From: DAIRUQ01 sp036803245
Lineage (GTDB): Bacteria > Chloroflexota > Anaerolineae > UBA1429
Direction: 5' to 3'
Assembly (NCBI GenBank): GCA_036803245.1
Contig: DAIRUQ010000025.1
Span: forward strand, 1 to 31,468
Length of the DNA stretch: 31,468 nucleotides
In this document: in pieces, positions 14,693-22,147 of the stretch
Numbering within the stretch: position 1 is the stretch's first letter
Layout of the letters: each line of letters begins with the position of its first letter
Notes under the pieces: model-generated
Seen by the model: the letters and a program-made list of their open reading frames with translations, nothing else
Database searches by the model: none
Told to the model about the DNA's origin: nothing
Program-made: the position numbers and the translations under genes

Positions 14693-15859
14693 CTAGGCCA
14701 AACCGATCGTTTGGAGCCAGGCCAGATCCCAGTCGATCCCGAGGCCGGGCGTGTCGGGGCAGCGGACCGTGCCATCGGCCTGAATCGGCATGGGCTGGCG
14801 GAATCCGACCTGGAACCCCTCGGCTTGCCAGAAGGGGCCGTCGTCCATGTACTCGAGCCAGGGGGCGTGGTGCGTGGCGCAAGAGAGATGGAGACCGATC
14901 ATGAATCCCACGCCGCTCTTGCCATGGTGGTACACGAACGGTAGCTCGTCCGCCTCGCAGAGGGCGGCGATCTTGAGCATCTCTGATGGGCTACCGCCGG
15001 TGATGGGGTCGGGCTGGATCAGGTCATAGACCCCGCTCTGTAGCAGGTCGCGGTAGGCGCGCAGACCGGTCAGCGCCTCGCCTCCGGCGATGGGTACCTG
15101 GGCTTGCTCGCGGAGCGTGCGACCCTCTTGAGGCAGCGCATAGGCCAGCGGCTCCTCCAGCCAAGCCACGTCGAGGGCGGCCAACTCGCGGGCGGTGGCC
15201 AGGGCGCGATCGAGATCCCAGGTGACGCCGGGGTTGGGCGCACCCGGCAGCTTTTGAGATTGGTTGGCGTCCACCATGATGGCCATGCGATCGCCGACGG
15301 AGCGGCGGCAGGTCTCCACGAGACGGATGTCATCAGCGATGGTGTCGCCGCTCAGGCGAAGCTTGACGGCACGATAGCCGCGTTCGAGGTAGGCGAGGCA
15401 GTCCTCGGCGCGCTCCTCGGTGGTCCGGGCGTGGTGTACGGTGCTGGCATAAACGGGAACGCTGTCGCGGGCGCCGCCCCATAGGCGGTAGAGAGGCGTC
15501 TCCAGCGCCTGGCCGATCAGATCCCACAGGGCCACGCCGACGAAAAAGAAACGACCATGCGGTCGGAGCTGGCGCAGCAGCGTGGCGTGGGCGTCGCTGG
15601 TCAGGAGCGGCTGGCCCTCCAGCTTGGGCGCCACCAGCTGCTCCACCTGCTGGGCGGTGACAGGTAGGTGGGGCGAGTACTCGCCATCCATGCTGACGGC
15701 CCAGTGGCCGTCGCTGGTCTCAATGCGAACCACACAATAGTCGCGGGTATAGATTGGCCTGCCAGGATCCCATGGCGTGATCAGCCCGCAGGAAAAGGGC
15801 ACATCCCGTAGCTCAATGGCGCGAACGGACGTGATGGTGACTGTGTCATTGGCGATCAT
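14693..15859 (-). CDS. Enolase-superfamily (mandelate racemase/muconate-lactonizing type) sugar-acid dehydratase
   Basis: The 388-residue protein has the two-domain layout of the superfamily: capping domain (about 1-130) and TIM barrel. Visible active-site elements are Lys166-x-Arg168 on strand 2 ('AVKLRLSG') and metal ligands in 'VDANQ' (Asp197), 'LEEP' (Glu235/236) and 'GGEAL' (Glu261). 'QPD' (Asp284) and 'HHGKSG' (His311/312) on the opposite face complete the set. Members with a K-x-K/R plus His arrangement usually dehydrate aldonic acids to 2-keto-3-deoxy acids. The adjacent SDR could supply the aldonate by oxidising a sugar. The second strand-2 residue is Arg rather than the commoner Lys. 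CGGAG precedes the ATG by about 6 nt. The exact substrate is unknown. Confidence 0.88.
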   Translation of the reverse strand: MIANDTVTITSVRAIELRDVPFSCGLITPWDPGRPIYTRDYCVVRIETSDGHWAVSMDGEYSPHLPVTAQQVEQLVAPKLEGQPLLTSDAHATLLRQLRPHGRFFFVGVALWDLIGQALETPLYRLWGGARDSVPVYASTVHHARTTEERAEDCLAYLERGYRAVKLRLSGDTIADDIRLVETCRRSVGDRMAIMVDANQSQKLPGAPNPGVTWDLDRALATARELAALDVAWLEEPLAYALPQEGRTLREQAQVPIAGGEALTGLRAYRDLLQSGVYDLIQPDPITGGSPSEMLKIAALCEADELPFVYHHGKSGVGFMIGLHLSCATHHAPWLEYMDDGPFWQAEGFQVGFRQPMPIQADGTVRCPDTPGLGIDWDLAWLQTIGLA

Positions 15860-15885
15860 GTCATGCTCCGGTTAGAGGCCTTGGG

Positions 15886-16653
15886 CTAGTCGCGAAAGAT
15901 CGGCAGTCGGCCGCTCATGCCGCCATCGCAGAGGATGGTCTCGCCGATGATGAACTCGGCGTCGTCGGAAGCCAGAAACGCGCACAATCGGCCAATATCC
16001 TCGGGAAAGCCCACCCGGCCCAGTGGAACCCACCGGGCGGATCGCTGGCGATCGTAGGCGGGGTTCTCCTCATAGTAGCGTGGCACCTCAATGATGCCCG
16101 GGGCCACCCCGACGACGCGGATGCCCAAGGGCGCGAGCTCGATGCCCAGCGAGCGGGTGGTGGCGTTGATGGCGCCTTTGGTGCCGTCATAGAGAGACGA
16201 ACCCGGCGTAGAGAGCTGCCCGTGCACCGACGACATGTTGATGATCACCCCGCCACCGTGGTCGCGCATGTGTAGGGCGGCCCGCTGCGAGGTCAGGTAG
16301 AGGCTGCGGAGATTGGTGTGATAGATCTCGTCAAAGGTCTCAGGCGTGATCTCGAAAAAGCTCTGGACCAAGGTGCGACCGCTGTTATTGACCAGGATAT
16401 CCAGCCCGTCCAGGGCCTGGATGGCGTCGTCCACCAGGCGCTGGCACTGGGCGACGTCGGTGAGGTCGGCCTGCAAGGCGACGGCCTGGCGGCCGAGGTT
16501 CTGGATCTCAGCCACTGCCTCAAGGGCGCCGGCCTGGCTGCTGTGGTACGAGAGCGCAACTGAGGCGCCCTCGCGGGCCAGCGCCAGTGCGACGCCGCGC
16601 CCGATGCCGGTGCCTGCGCCGGTGACCAGGGCACGCTTGTTGGCCAGACGCAT
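15886..16653 (-). CDS. Short-chain dehydrogenase/reductase (sugar dehydrogenase-like)
   Basis: The 255-residue protein is a classical SDR: cofactor loop 'TGAGTGIG' (11-18), 'ADLTD' (62-66), 'NNSG' (89-92, usually NNAG), catalytic Ser141/142, Tyr155 and Lys159 in 'YDGTK'. The C-terminal 'GGMSGRLPI' region is also typical. It most resembles glucose-1-dehydrogenase/3-oxoacyl-ACP-reductase-like members; in this operon oxidation of an aldose or sugar acid is the likelier role. The ATG at 16653 has GAGGAGGG just upstream and lies 15 nt after the kinase stop; an in-frame ATG at 16713 falls inside the kinase gene and would add a Pro-rich stretch foreign to the family. Confidence 0.92.
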   Translation of the reverse strand: MRLANKRALVTGAGTGIGRGVALALAREGASVALSYHSSQAGALEAVAEIQNLGRQAVALQADLTDVAQCQRLVDDAIQALDGLDILVNNSGRTLVQSFFEITPETFDEIYHTNLRSLYLTSQRAALHMRDHGGGVIINMSSVHGQLSTPGSSLYDGTKGAINATTRSLGIELAPLGIRVVGVAPGIIEVPRYYEENPAYDRQRSARWVPLGRVGFPEDIGRLCAFLASDDAEFIIGETILCDGGMSGRLPIFRD

Positions 16654-16667
16654 GGATCCCTCCTCGG

Positions 16668-18179
16668 CTAGGCCTGGTGGAGGCGGCGCAGATAGCCGCC
16701 CAGGAGCGACCAAAGCTCGGTGTAGCGGTGATAGCGCTCGGTGTAGGCTGCGTGAGCCGAGCGGCTGGGCTCATAGCTGCGCTCGACGGCGACCATGGCG
16801 TCGACGCCCTCCTGAATCGATGCAAAGGCGCCGCTGCCCACGCCGGCCAAGATCGCCGCGCCCAGAGCGCCGGCTTCGGTGATGCGTGGCTTTTCAAAGG
16901 GCAGACCCAGGATGTCGGCCGATAGCTGCACCCAGGCGTCGCTCTTGGAACCGCCGCCTACCGCTCGGAAGCGATCAATCTGCATGCCGGCCGCGGGGAG
17001 GCCTTCGACGCACTCTCGCAAATAGTAGGTGGCGCTCTCGAGGATACCCTTGAGAATGTCGCCGCGGGTGGTCTCGAGGCGCAAGCCGGCGATGGCGCCA
17101 CTGGCGTCGGCGATGAACTCGGGTGGGCCGGTGGGCGCGAAATAGGGCAGCGACATCACCGAGCTGGGCTCGACGGGCATCTCGGCGATGAGCTCGGTAT
17201 AGATGTCACGGCCGGCGGCCTTGGCGCGGTCGCGTTCGATGGGCGCAAAGGTGTCGCGATACCACTTGAAGAGCGAGCCGCCGTGGTTGTAGAGAAAGCT
17301 GACCAGCCGGTCGGGGGCGGCATGGTGCTCGGTGTTGAGGCCTCGGGGCAGCATGACGGCTGGATCCTGGGGCTGGCGAAAGACGGGCACGATGCAGATA
17401 TAGGTGCCCATGCCGTACATGGCGCTGCCCTCGTCTAGGACGCCGCTGCCCACCGCATTGGCGCACTGGTCATGGGCGCCGGTGACGATGGCGACGCCAG
17501 GCTGCAGCCCCAGTTCGGCGGCCCTGCGGGGTGAGACGCGACCCACCCGCGTGCCGGCAGGGACGGGCCGCGGCAGGACGGCGCCGTCGATGCCGCCCAG
17601 CGCCAGCAGCTCGGGGCTCCAATCGCGGGAGGCCAGGTCGAACAGGAGGGTGCGATTGGCCAGGCTATAGTCCACGGCGGGCTCGGCGCCGAGCAGGTAG
17701 CCGACCAGGCTGCCCCAGGGGAGCCAGTAACGGGCCTGCGACCAGAGGTCGGGCTGGTTGTGCTGAATCCAGAGCAGCTTGGGTAGGCTAAAGTGGTTGC
17801 CCAGGGCGTTGCCGTTGATGCGGTACAAGGCTTGGTCCGAGATGGCCGCGGCGAGCTCGGGTAAATAGTCCTGCCCGCGGAGGTCAAAGTTCAGCAGCGA
17901 TGGCCCCAAGATGCGACGATCGGCGTCCACGGGGGCCAGTGCCTCTCCCAGAGAGGATGCGGCCAACGCTGTGACGGGGTCATCGGCCGTCTGATCGGCG
18001 ACGGCGCGGATACAGGCGCGGACTTTGGCCCAGACCTCCTGGGTGTCCAGCTCGGCCCAGCCGGGCTCGGGGCGCTGGACGTCATACTCGCGATAGGCCT
18101 CGGCCAGCAGGTTACCCTGCAGGCCAAAGGCGACGGCTTTGCAGCCAGTGGTGCCGATATCGATTCCTAGCAGGCTCAT
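16668..18179 (-). CDS. FGGY family carbohydrate kinase (xylulokinase-like)
   Basis: FGGY kinases phosphorylate ketoses or polyols with ATP. The 503-residue product shows the N-terminal phosphate loop 'GIDIGTTGCKA' (5-15), the catalytic 'TGAHDQ' (233-238, base Asp237), a 'GMGTYICI' loop and the adenosine motif 'VGGGSKSD' near residue 410. Near the end 'EAGALGAAILAGVGSGAF' is typical of xylulo-, rhamnulo- and fuculokinases. It lies between an aldolase and an SDR gene, downstream of a FucI/AraA-like isomerase gene, so the simplest role is phosphorylating the ketose produced by that isomerase. AAGGACGAGG precedes the ATG. Substrate cannot be told from sequence alone. Confidence 0.92.
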   Translation of the reverse strand: MSLLGIDIGTTGCKAVAFGLQGNLLAEAYREYDVQRPEPGWAELDTQEVWAKVRACIRAVADQTADDPVTALAASSLGEALAPVDADRRILGPSLLNFDLRGQDYLPELAAAISDQALYRINGNALGNHFSLPKLLWIQHNQPDLWSQARYWLPWGSLVGYLLGAEPAVDYSLANRTLLFDLASRDWSPELLALGGIDGAVLPRPVPAGTRVGRVSPRRAAELGLQPGVAIVTGAHDQCANAVGSGVLDEGSAMYGMGTYICIVPVFRQPQDPAVMLPRGLNTEHHAAPDRLVSFLYNHGGSLFKWYRDTFAPIERDRAKAAGRDIYTELIAEMPVEPSSVMSLPYFAPTGPPEFIADASGAIAGLRLETTRGDILKGILESATYYLRECVEGLPAAGMQIDRFRAVGGGSKSDAWVQLSADILGLPFEKPRITEAGALGAAILAGVGSGAFASIQEGVDAMVAVERSYEPSRSAHAAYTERYHRYTELWSLLGGYLRRLHQA

Positions 18180-18228
18180 GCCCTCGTCCTTGCGTGTTGG
18201 GTGCTGTCCGGCGGGCGCGCATACGTCG

Positions 18229-19143
18229 CTAGGCGCCGGTGACCTTGGCGCAGGTGGCGGTCAGCCCCAGCTCGTCATGGAGCAGGTAGCGAGTGCGCTG
18301 GTAGACCGCTTCTTGGGCGGCCTCGACCGAGTCGCTCTCGGCGAGGACGCGCTCATACACCTGGCGGATGTCCGTGCCGATGTTCATCTTGGCGATGCCC
18401 CGAAAAAAGCTCTCCCGCACATAGTAGCGCTGGATGCCAGAGCCTCCGTGCAGCACCAGGGGCACGTTGGCGGCCTGGTTGAGCTTGGCCAGGTGGTCCA
18501 GATCCAGGCGGGCCTCCACCTTGGCCTGATCGCGCTTGGCGGCCGAGACGGCGCCGTGGATGTTGCCAGCCGCGATCGAGAGCCAGTCGCAGCCAGATTC
18601 CTGCACAAAGCGGCGGGCCTGCTCGACGTCCGTGAAACCCTGGCCCGAGGCGAAGAGCTCCTCGTAAGGGGGCAGGGGGCCAGCCTCGTGGCCTAGCACG
18701 GCCCCCAGTTCGGCCTCGCAGGGCACGTCGGCTTGGTGGGCGAGCTTTGCCACCTGCCGCGTGGCGGCAATGTTCTCGTCCAGGGGCAGGCGCGAGCCGT
18801 CCACCATGACCGAGTGGTAGCCTAGCTCGATGGCCTTGGCGATGATGGGGAGATAGTCGACGCGCTGGTCGTCCTCGTCGATAACGGGGACGTGATCCAG
18901 GTGGAGGCGCACATGCGTGGGCGCCTCGCTCTGAAAGTAGGCCTCGGCGACGTATTCGGGGCCCTGGGCCGCGAATTTCGTCCATTCCAGGCGCGCCGTA
19001 GCGATGAGCGCAAAGGCATCCTCGTCCACGACGGCGCGGACGACGGGCTCGACCATGGGCAGGTAGGGCACGTTGAACGAGGGAACCACGAGCCCTGCCT
19101 GCCAGGCGTTGCGGACGGCGGTAGCGACGGAAAACGATGTCAC
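18229..19143 (-). CDS. Class II fructose-bisphosphate-aldolase-family aldolase
   Basis: This zinc-dependent aldolase class cleaves ketose (bis)phosphates into dihydroxyacetone phosphate and an aldehyde. The 304-residue protein keeps the catalytic Asp83 and zinc ligand His84 in 'LHLDHV', Glu145 in 'CEAELGAV', His196 in 'GNIHG', and His232 in 'LHGGSGI'. The DHAP-phosphate site 'NIGTDIR' (254-260) is also kept. It is shorter than FbaA and closer to the GatY/KbaY/IolJ class. Because the operon also has a FucI-like isomerase and an FGGY kinase, the substrate is probably a ketose 1-phosphate or a bisphosphate other than fructose 1,6-bisphosphate. The start is GTG (19143) with AGGAG about 4 nt upstream; 'MTSFSVATAV' suits the family N-terminus. 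Confidence 0.88.
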   Translation of the reverse strand: MTSFSVATAVRNAWQAGLVVPSFNVPYLPMVEPVVRAVVDEDAFALIATARLEWTKFAAQGPEYVAEAYFQSEAPTHVRLHLDHVPVIDEDDQRVDYLPIIAKAIELGYHSVMVDGSRLPLDENIAATRQVAKLAHQADVPCEAELGAVLGHEAGPLPPYEELFASGQGFTDVEQARRFVQESGCDWLSIAAGNIHGAVSAAKRDQAKVEARLDLDHLAKLNQAANVPLVLHGGSGIQRYYVRESFFRGIAKMNIGTDIRQVYERVLAESDSVEAAQEAVYQRTRYLLHDELGLTATCAKVTGA

Positions 19144-19163
19144 GTTGCTCCTATCTGGGTGGC

Positions 19164-20573
19164 TTAGCAGCGAAAGAGATCGACGTCATGCCCGAGATAG
19201 TAACCCACGGCCTCGGCGACGGCTTCCATGACGTGCCCAGGCGTGATGCTGACGTGATGACGGTAGCCCGTGCGGCCGAGGTGCAACAGCACGTCCTGTA
19301 GCCCAGGGATCTCGGCCACGCCCGCGCAACCAAAGAACTCGGTGGGAATGGGGTCCTCGGTAAAGCGACCCTCGCCCAGGTAGAAACGCAGGCGCCCCTC
19401 TTGGGTCAGCAGGCCAGCATAGGTCATGTCCATTGGCTTGATGCGGCCCTGGTTGGGGCCATAGCTCTTGCCCTCGCCGATGGCGTTGGCGAGAATGGCG
19501 TGATCGGTGACGGTGCCCTGGCCAGCCATCAAGCTGGCGGGGACGGGGCCGCAGTGGAAGAGGATGCACTTGTCGTCTTCCTGGCCATAGTTGTTGTTCC
19601 AGTCGAGCAGCGCGGGGGCCTCTCCCGAGGCCAGCGAGAGGGCGTACATGGCGATGGCGCCCGCCACGTCCACCTCGCAAGCGGCGGGAATGCCGCAGTC
19701 GTTGAGCAGCCCCAGCAGCACGCATGGGGAGACGCCCAGAGCATGCTCCATCTCGTTCCAGCAGCGAATAGCCAGCGCATCCATCTGATACTCGGCGATG
19801 ATCTCGTCGAGGATCGTGGCGAGGCGGGCCAGTTGCTCCATGGCGCGCTCGGGAACGGCCTCCCACGAGGCAAAGCCCGCCAACTGCTTCTTCTTGGCGG
19901 CCAGAGCGGGCGCATCAGCGGCGAGATCCTTGACGCGAGCGAACACCTCGGACAGGTCCAGGGTCTCACAGGTGATGCCAGCGCGCTGGAGGGCGACCTC
20001 GTCCACGCGGACCGTCTTGAAGGGGGTGGTGCGAGCGCCGATAGCGCCGACCACCATGCGCGAGAGACCTTTGGTAACGCGGCAGACGCGGTCGAAATAG
20101 TCGATGGTCTCGGCAAACTGCGGGTCCTGGGGGCTAACGACGTGCGGCTTGCGGATGGTGAACTGCACGCCAGCCTGGACGAAAATGTCCATGACGGACA
20201 TCTTGCCGCAGAAGGCATCGCGACGCAGCGCAGGCTGCATCTTGTCCATATCATCGGGATAGGCCTGGATTAGGATGGGCACGCCCGCATCTTGCAGGGC
20301 GGCCAGCGCGCCGTTCTCGTCGCCAAAGTTGGGCAGCGAGAGGATAACGCCGTCAAACTCGCCACGATGCTCGTCCAAGAAGCGGGCGTACTTGCGGCCT
20401 TCCTCGGCGGTCTCGACTGCGCCGTAACGGGTGGCCTCTTCGGGCATCACGAGCACCTCGTGCCCCCACGAGCGGAGCAGCGCGGGGATGTCACGGCGCG
20501 GCTCGGCGATGAGCTGAGGGGGGAACATGCCACGGTTGCCGACGAACAGGGCAAAGCGACTCTTTTGGGTCAT
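19164..20573 (-). CDS. L-fucose/L-arabinose isomerase family protein
   Basis: The 469-residue protein has the FucI/AraA layout: an N-terminal Rossmann-like domain ('FALFVGNRGMFP', 7-18), a central domain, and a C-terminal part holding the metal site. Candidate Mn ligands are Glu274/276 in 'CWNEMEHALG', Glu300/Asp302 in 'ACEVDVAGA' and His447 in 'TPGHV'. These fit the Glu-Asp-His site of fucose isomerase, but the alignment is by eye. The enzyme should interconvert an aldose and ketose. The ATG at 20573 has AAAGAGG 7 nt upstream and starts 'MTQKSRFALF'; an in-frame ATG 24 nt further up is less well placed. The product would feed the FGGY kinase and aldolase encoded next. Confidence 0.87.
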   Translation of the reverse strand: MTQKSRFALFVGNRGMFPPQLIAEPRRDIPALLRSWGHEVLVMPEEATRYGAVETAEEGRKYARFLDEHRGEFDGVILSLPNFGDENGALAALQDAGVPILIQAYPDDMDKMQPALRRDAFCGKMSVMDIFVQAGVQFTIRKPHVVSPQDPQFAETIDYFDRVCRVTKGLSRMVVGAIGARTTPFKTVRVDEVALQRAGITCETLDLSEVFARVKDLAADAPALAAKKKQLAGFASWEAVPERAMEQLARLATILDEIIAEYQMDALAIRCWNEMEHALGVSPCVLLGLLNDCGIPAACEVDVAGAIAMYALSLASGEAPALLDWNNNYGQEDDKCILFHCGPVPASLMAGQGTVTDHAILANAIGEGKSYGPNQGRIKPMDMTYAGLLTQEGRLRFYLGEGRFTEDPIPTEFFGCAGVAEIPGLQDVLLHLGRTGYRHHVSITPGHVMEAVAEAVGYYLGHDVDLFRC

Positions 20574-20589
20574 GGTGATACCTCTTTTC

Positions 20590-21747
20590 CTAGCCAAAGA
20601 CCTGATGCATGCGATCGCAATAGTAGCGGACGTTATCCCATTCGGCGTCGGGCGGAATGCGATGGTCGGGGCAGGGGATGTAACCGCCCAGCTCGACCAG
20701 CGGCTTTAGTCGGTCGATCTCGGCATCGATGGCGGCACGATCTTGCGCAAAGACCTTTTTGTCGGTGCCGCCCACGCCGCGAACCTGACGGCCGTACTTT
20801 TCGCGCCAAGGGGCGATGCTGGCCTCCCAGGTGCCGACCTCGATGGGGAACATGGTGTTCACGCCGTTCTCGAGCCAGATGGGGACCAGGGCGTCGATCT
20901 TGCCGTCACAATCGAGCGACACGATGTCGAGCCCGTACTGGCCGACCAGCTCGGTGATGCGGCGATAGTGCGGGCCCACCTTGGCGGCAAAGGTCTTGGG
21001 GCTGATGAGGGGGCCCGTCTTGAAGCAGATGTCCTCCCAGAAGTGGGCAAAGTCGAACTTGGCGCCGCTCTCGAGGGCCGCCTTGACGCACTGGTAGCAG
21101 AGCTCTCCCACCGTGTCGATGATCTCGGTAAAGAGGTCGGGATCGTCCACCTCGAGGTAGGCCGCCCCCGTGATGCCCAGCATGTTACGGATGTTGCCAT
21201 AGAGGCTGCCGCAGTGGAGTCCATAGAGATAGTCGCGGTTGTCTTCCTGGAGAAAGGCGAGGCCGCCCTCGTCCCAACGGACCATCTGGTCGTTGACGCG
21301 AACCCACCCCTTGGTCACGCGATCAGGCGTGAACTGGAGGCGATGGCGAAAGTGATCCTCCCAGGCGGCACGGTCCTTGAGCAGGTGGTCAAACTCGGGC
21401 GGCGCGGCGCCCGTAGCGCCTGGCTTGACCAGGACGATGACGCCCTCGGCGTTGACAACCTTGGCCGACCCGTCGGGAAGCTCCTCGATCACACGGCGCT
21501 GAAAGGGTGGCAAGAGAAAGGCGTGCGGGTGAAAGGCCGAGTAATAGTCGAAATCAAAGCCCAACTTGGCCGAGATGACGGCGTCGGTGGGGCTGCCGTC
21601 GAACCAGCTCTTGGCCTCTTCCTCGGTAATGTGCCCCTCCTGGGCCCACTTGACCAGAGTCTCATCCCAATAGCCAAAGTGGACCACGGGCAGGCGGTCA
21701 TAGGGCTGGTAGCGAAGGACGGCCAGGGTGCGTTCGCGGTCGTTCAT
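20590..21747 (-). CDS. Uroporphyrinogen decarboxylase (URO-D) family protein
   Basis: The 385-residue protein belongs to the UroD/MtaA superfamily: 'MNDRERTLAVLRYQPYDRLPVV' at the start is the typical 'N.RER....L...PPDR.P' entry. 'GGYIPCPDHRIPPD' near the C-terminus matches the 'GG.I..pdH.ip.d' end of the non-haem members. In corrinoid methyltransferases of this family zinc is bound by H-x-C and a later Cys; here the corresponding spots read 'SLDCDG' and 'IPCPDH', so both Cys are kept but the His is not. It is unlikely to be HemE, since no haem genes are near and it leads a sugar operon. Role could be methyl transfer from a methylated sugar or another small molecule. TAGGAG precedes the ATG by about 9 nt. 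Confidence 0.85.
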   Translation of the reverse strand: MNDRERTLAVLRYQPYDRLPVVHFGYWDETLVKWAQEGHITEEEAKSWFDGSPTDAVISAKLGFDFDYYSAFHPHAFLLPPFQRRVIEELPDGSAKVVNAEGVIVLVKPGATGAAPPEFDHLLKDRAAWEDHFRHRLQFTPDRVTKGWVRVNDQMVRWDEGGLAFLQEDNRDYLYGLHCGSLYGNIRNMLGITGAAYLEVDDPDLFTEIIDTVGELCYQCVKAALESGAKFDFAHFWEDICFKTGPLISPKTFAAKVGPHYRRITELVGQYGLDIVSLDCDGKIDALVPIWLENGVNTMFPIEVGTWEASIAPWREKYGRQVRGVGGTDKKVFAQDRAAIDAEIDRLKPLVELGGYIPCPDHRIPPDAEWDNVRYYCDRMHQVFG

Positions 21748-21797
21748 GGGTATTGACTCCTATCAGCGGTGGGCGGAGGTGAGATCGTCTGGGTGGT

Positions 21798-21826
21798 GTT
21801 GTAACCGTCACAGGGCGCGATGTCAA
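21798..21826 (-). promoter_or_regulatory. Promoter for the sugar-catabolic operon
   Basis: On the minus strand: perfect TTGACA (21826-21821), a 17-nt spacer, TACAAC (21803-21798). Predicted leader about 44 nt. It is separated from the upstream tRNA gene by a terminator. Confidence 0.65.
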
Positions 21827-21847
21827 GCGGGTGGGGCGGGAAGTACC

Positions 21848-21878
21848 ACAAAGAAACCCGCGGCTGATACCGCGGGTT
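21848..21878 (-). terminator. Intrinsic terminator of the tRNA-Val gene
   Basis: On the minus strand AACCCGCGG (21878-21870) pairs perfectly with CCGCGGGTT (21863-21855) around a 6-nt loop, followed by TTCTTT. It lies right after the tRNA 3' end. Confidence 0.85.
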
Positions 21879-21883
21879 GGAGG

Positions 21884-21957
<74 letters not shown>

Positions 21958-21968
21958 TGACGCGGCCA

Positions 21969-21997
21969 AGTATAGCATTGTTCGGGACGAGCTGCAA
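21969..21997 (-). promoter_or_regulatory. Promoter for tRNA-Val
   Basis: On the minus strand: TTGCAG (21997-21992), a 17-nt spacer, TATACT (21974-21969), placing the start about 5 nt before the mature tRNA. Confidence 0.65.
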
Positions 21998-22022
21998 ACC
22001 TCGGCTGTTGTGGAACGGGTGG

Positions 22023-22121
22023 TCAACGCGAGAGGAGCGGCGCTAGCGCGGGAAGGAGCATGCTCAGGACCACCAGCACACTGATGATCACCATGATGAT
22101 CTGCGAACGGTTCTTGCGCAC
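22023..22121 (-). CDS. 32-residue single-helix membrane peptide
   Basis: A short frame starts at GTG (22121) and ends at TGA (22025-22023). The product has a basic N-terminus ('MRKNRSQ'), then one strongly hydrophobic helix ('IIMVIISVLVVLSMLLPALA', residues 8-27) and ends 'PLLSR'. AGAGAGGAAG lies about 8 nt before the GTG, and the gene begins 26 nt after the stop of the membrane-anchored TPR gene, so the two are probably cotranscribed. The frame stays open further up, but that part overlaps the TPR gene. Function is unknown; a membrane partner of the TPR protein is possible. The hydrophobic composition in otherwise Arg/Pro-heavy GC-rich DNA favours a real gene. Confidence 0.55.
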   Translation of the reverse strand: MRKNRSQIIMVIISVLVVLSMLLPALAPLLSR

Positions 22122-22147
22122 GGCGAATGCTTCCTCTCTAGGCTGGG

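Noticed and set aside
20590..21747. Assignment as hemE (uroporphyrinogen decarboxylase of haem synthesis)
   Set aside because: The sequence shows the divergent C-terminal motif of the non-haem members, and the operon is for sugar metabolism.
19401..21756. Long plus-strand open frames of about 290 and 337 codons antisense to the isomerase and UroD-like genes
   Set aside because: They mirror the codon pattern of the real genes in GC-rich DNA; no domain or ribosome site supports them.
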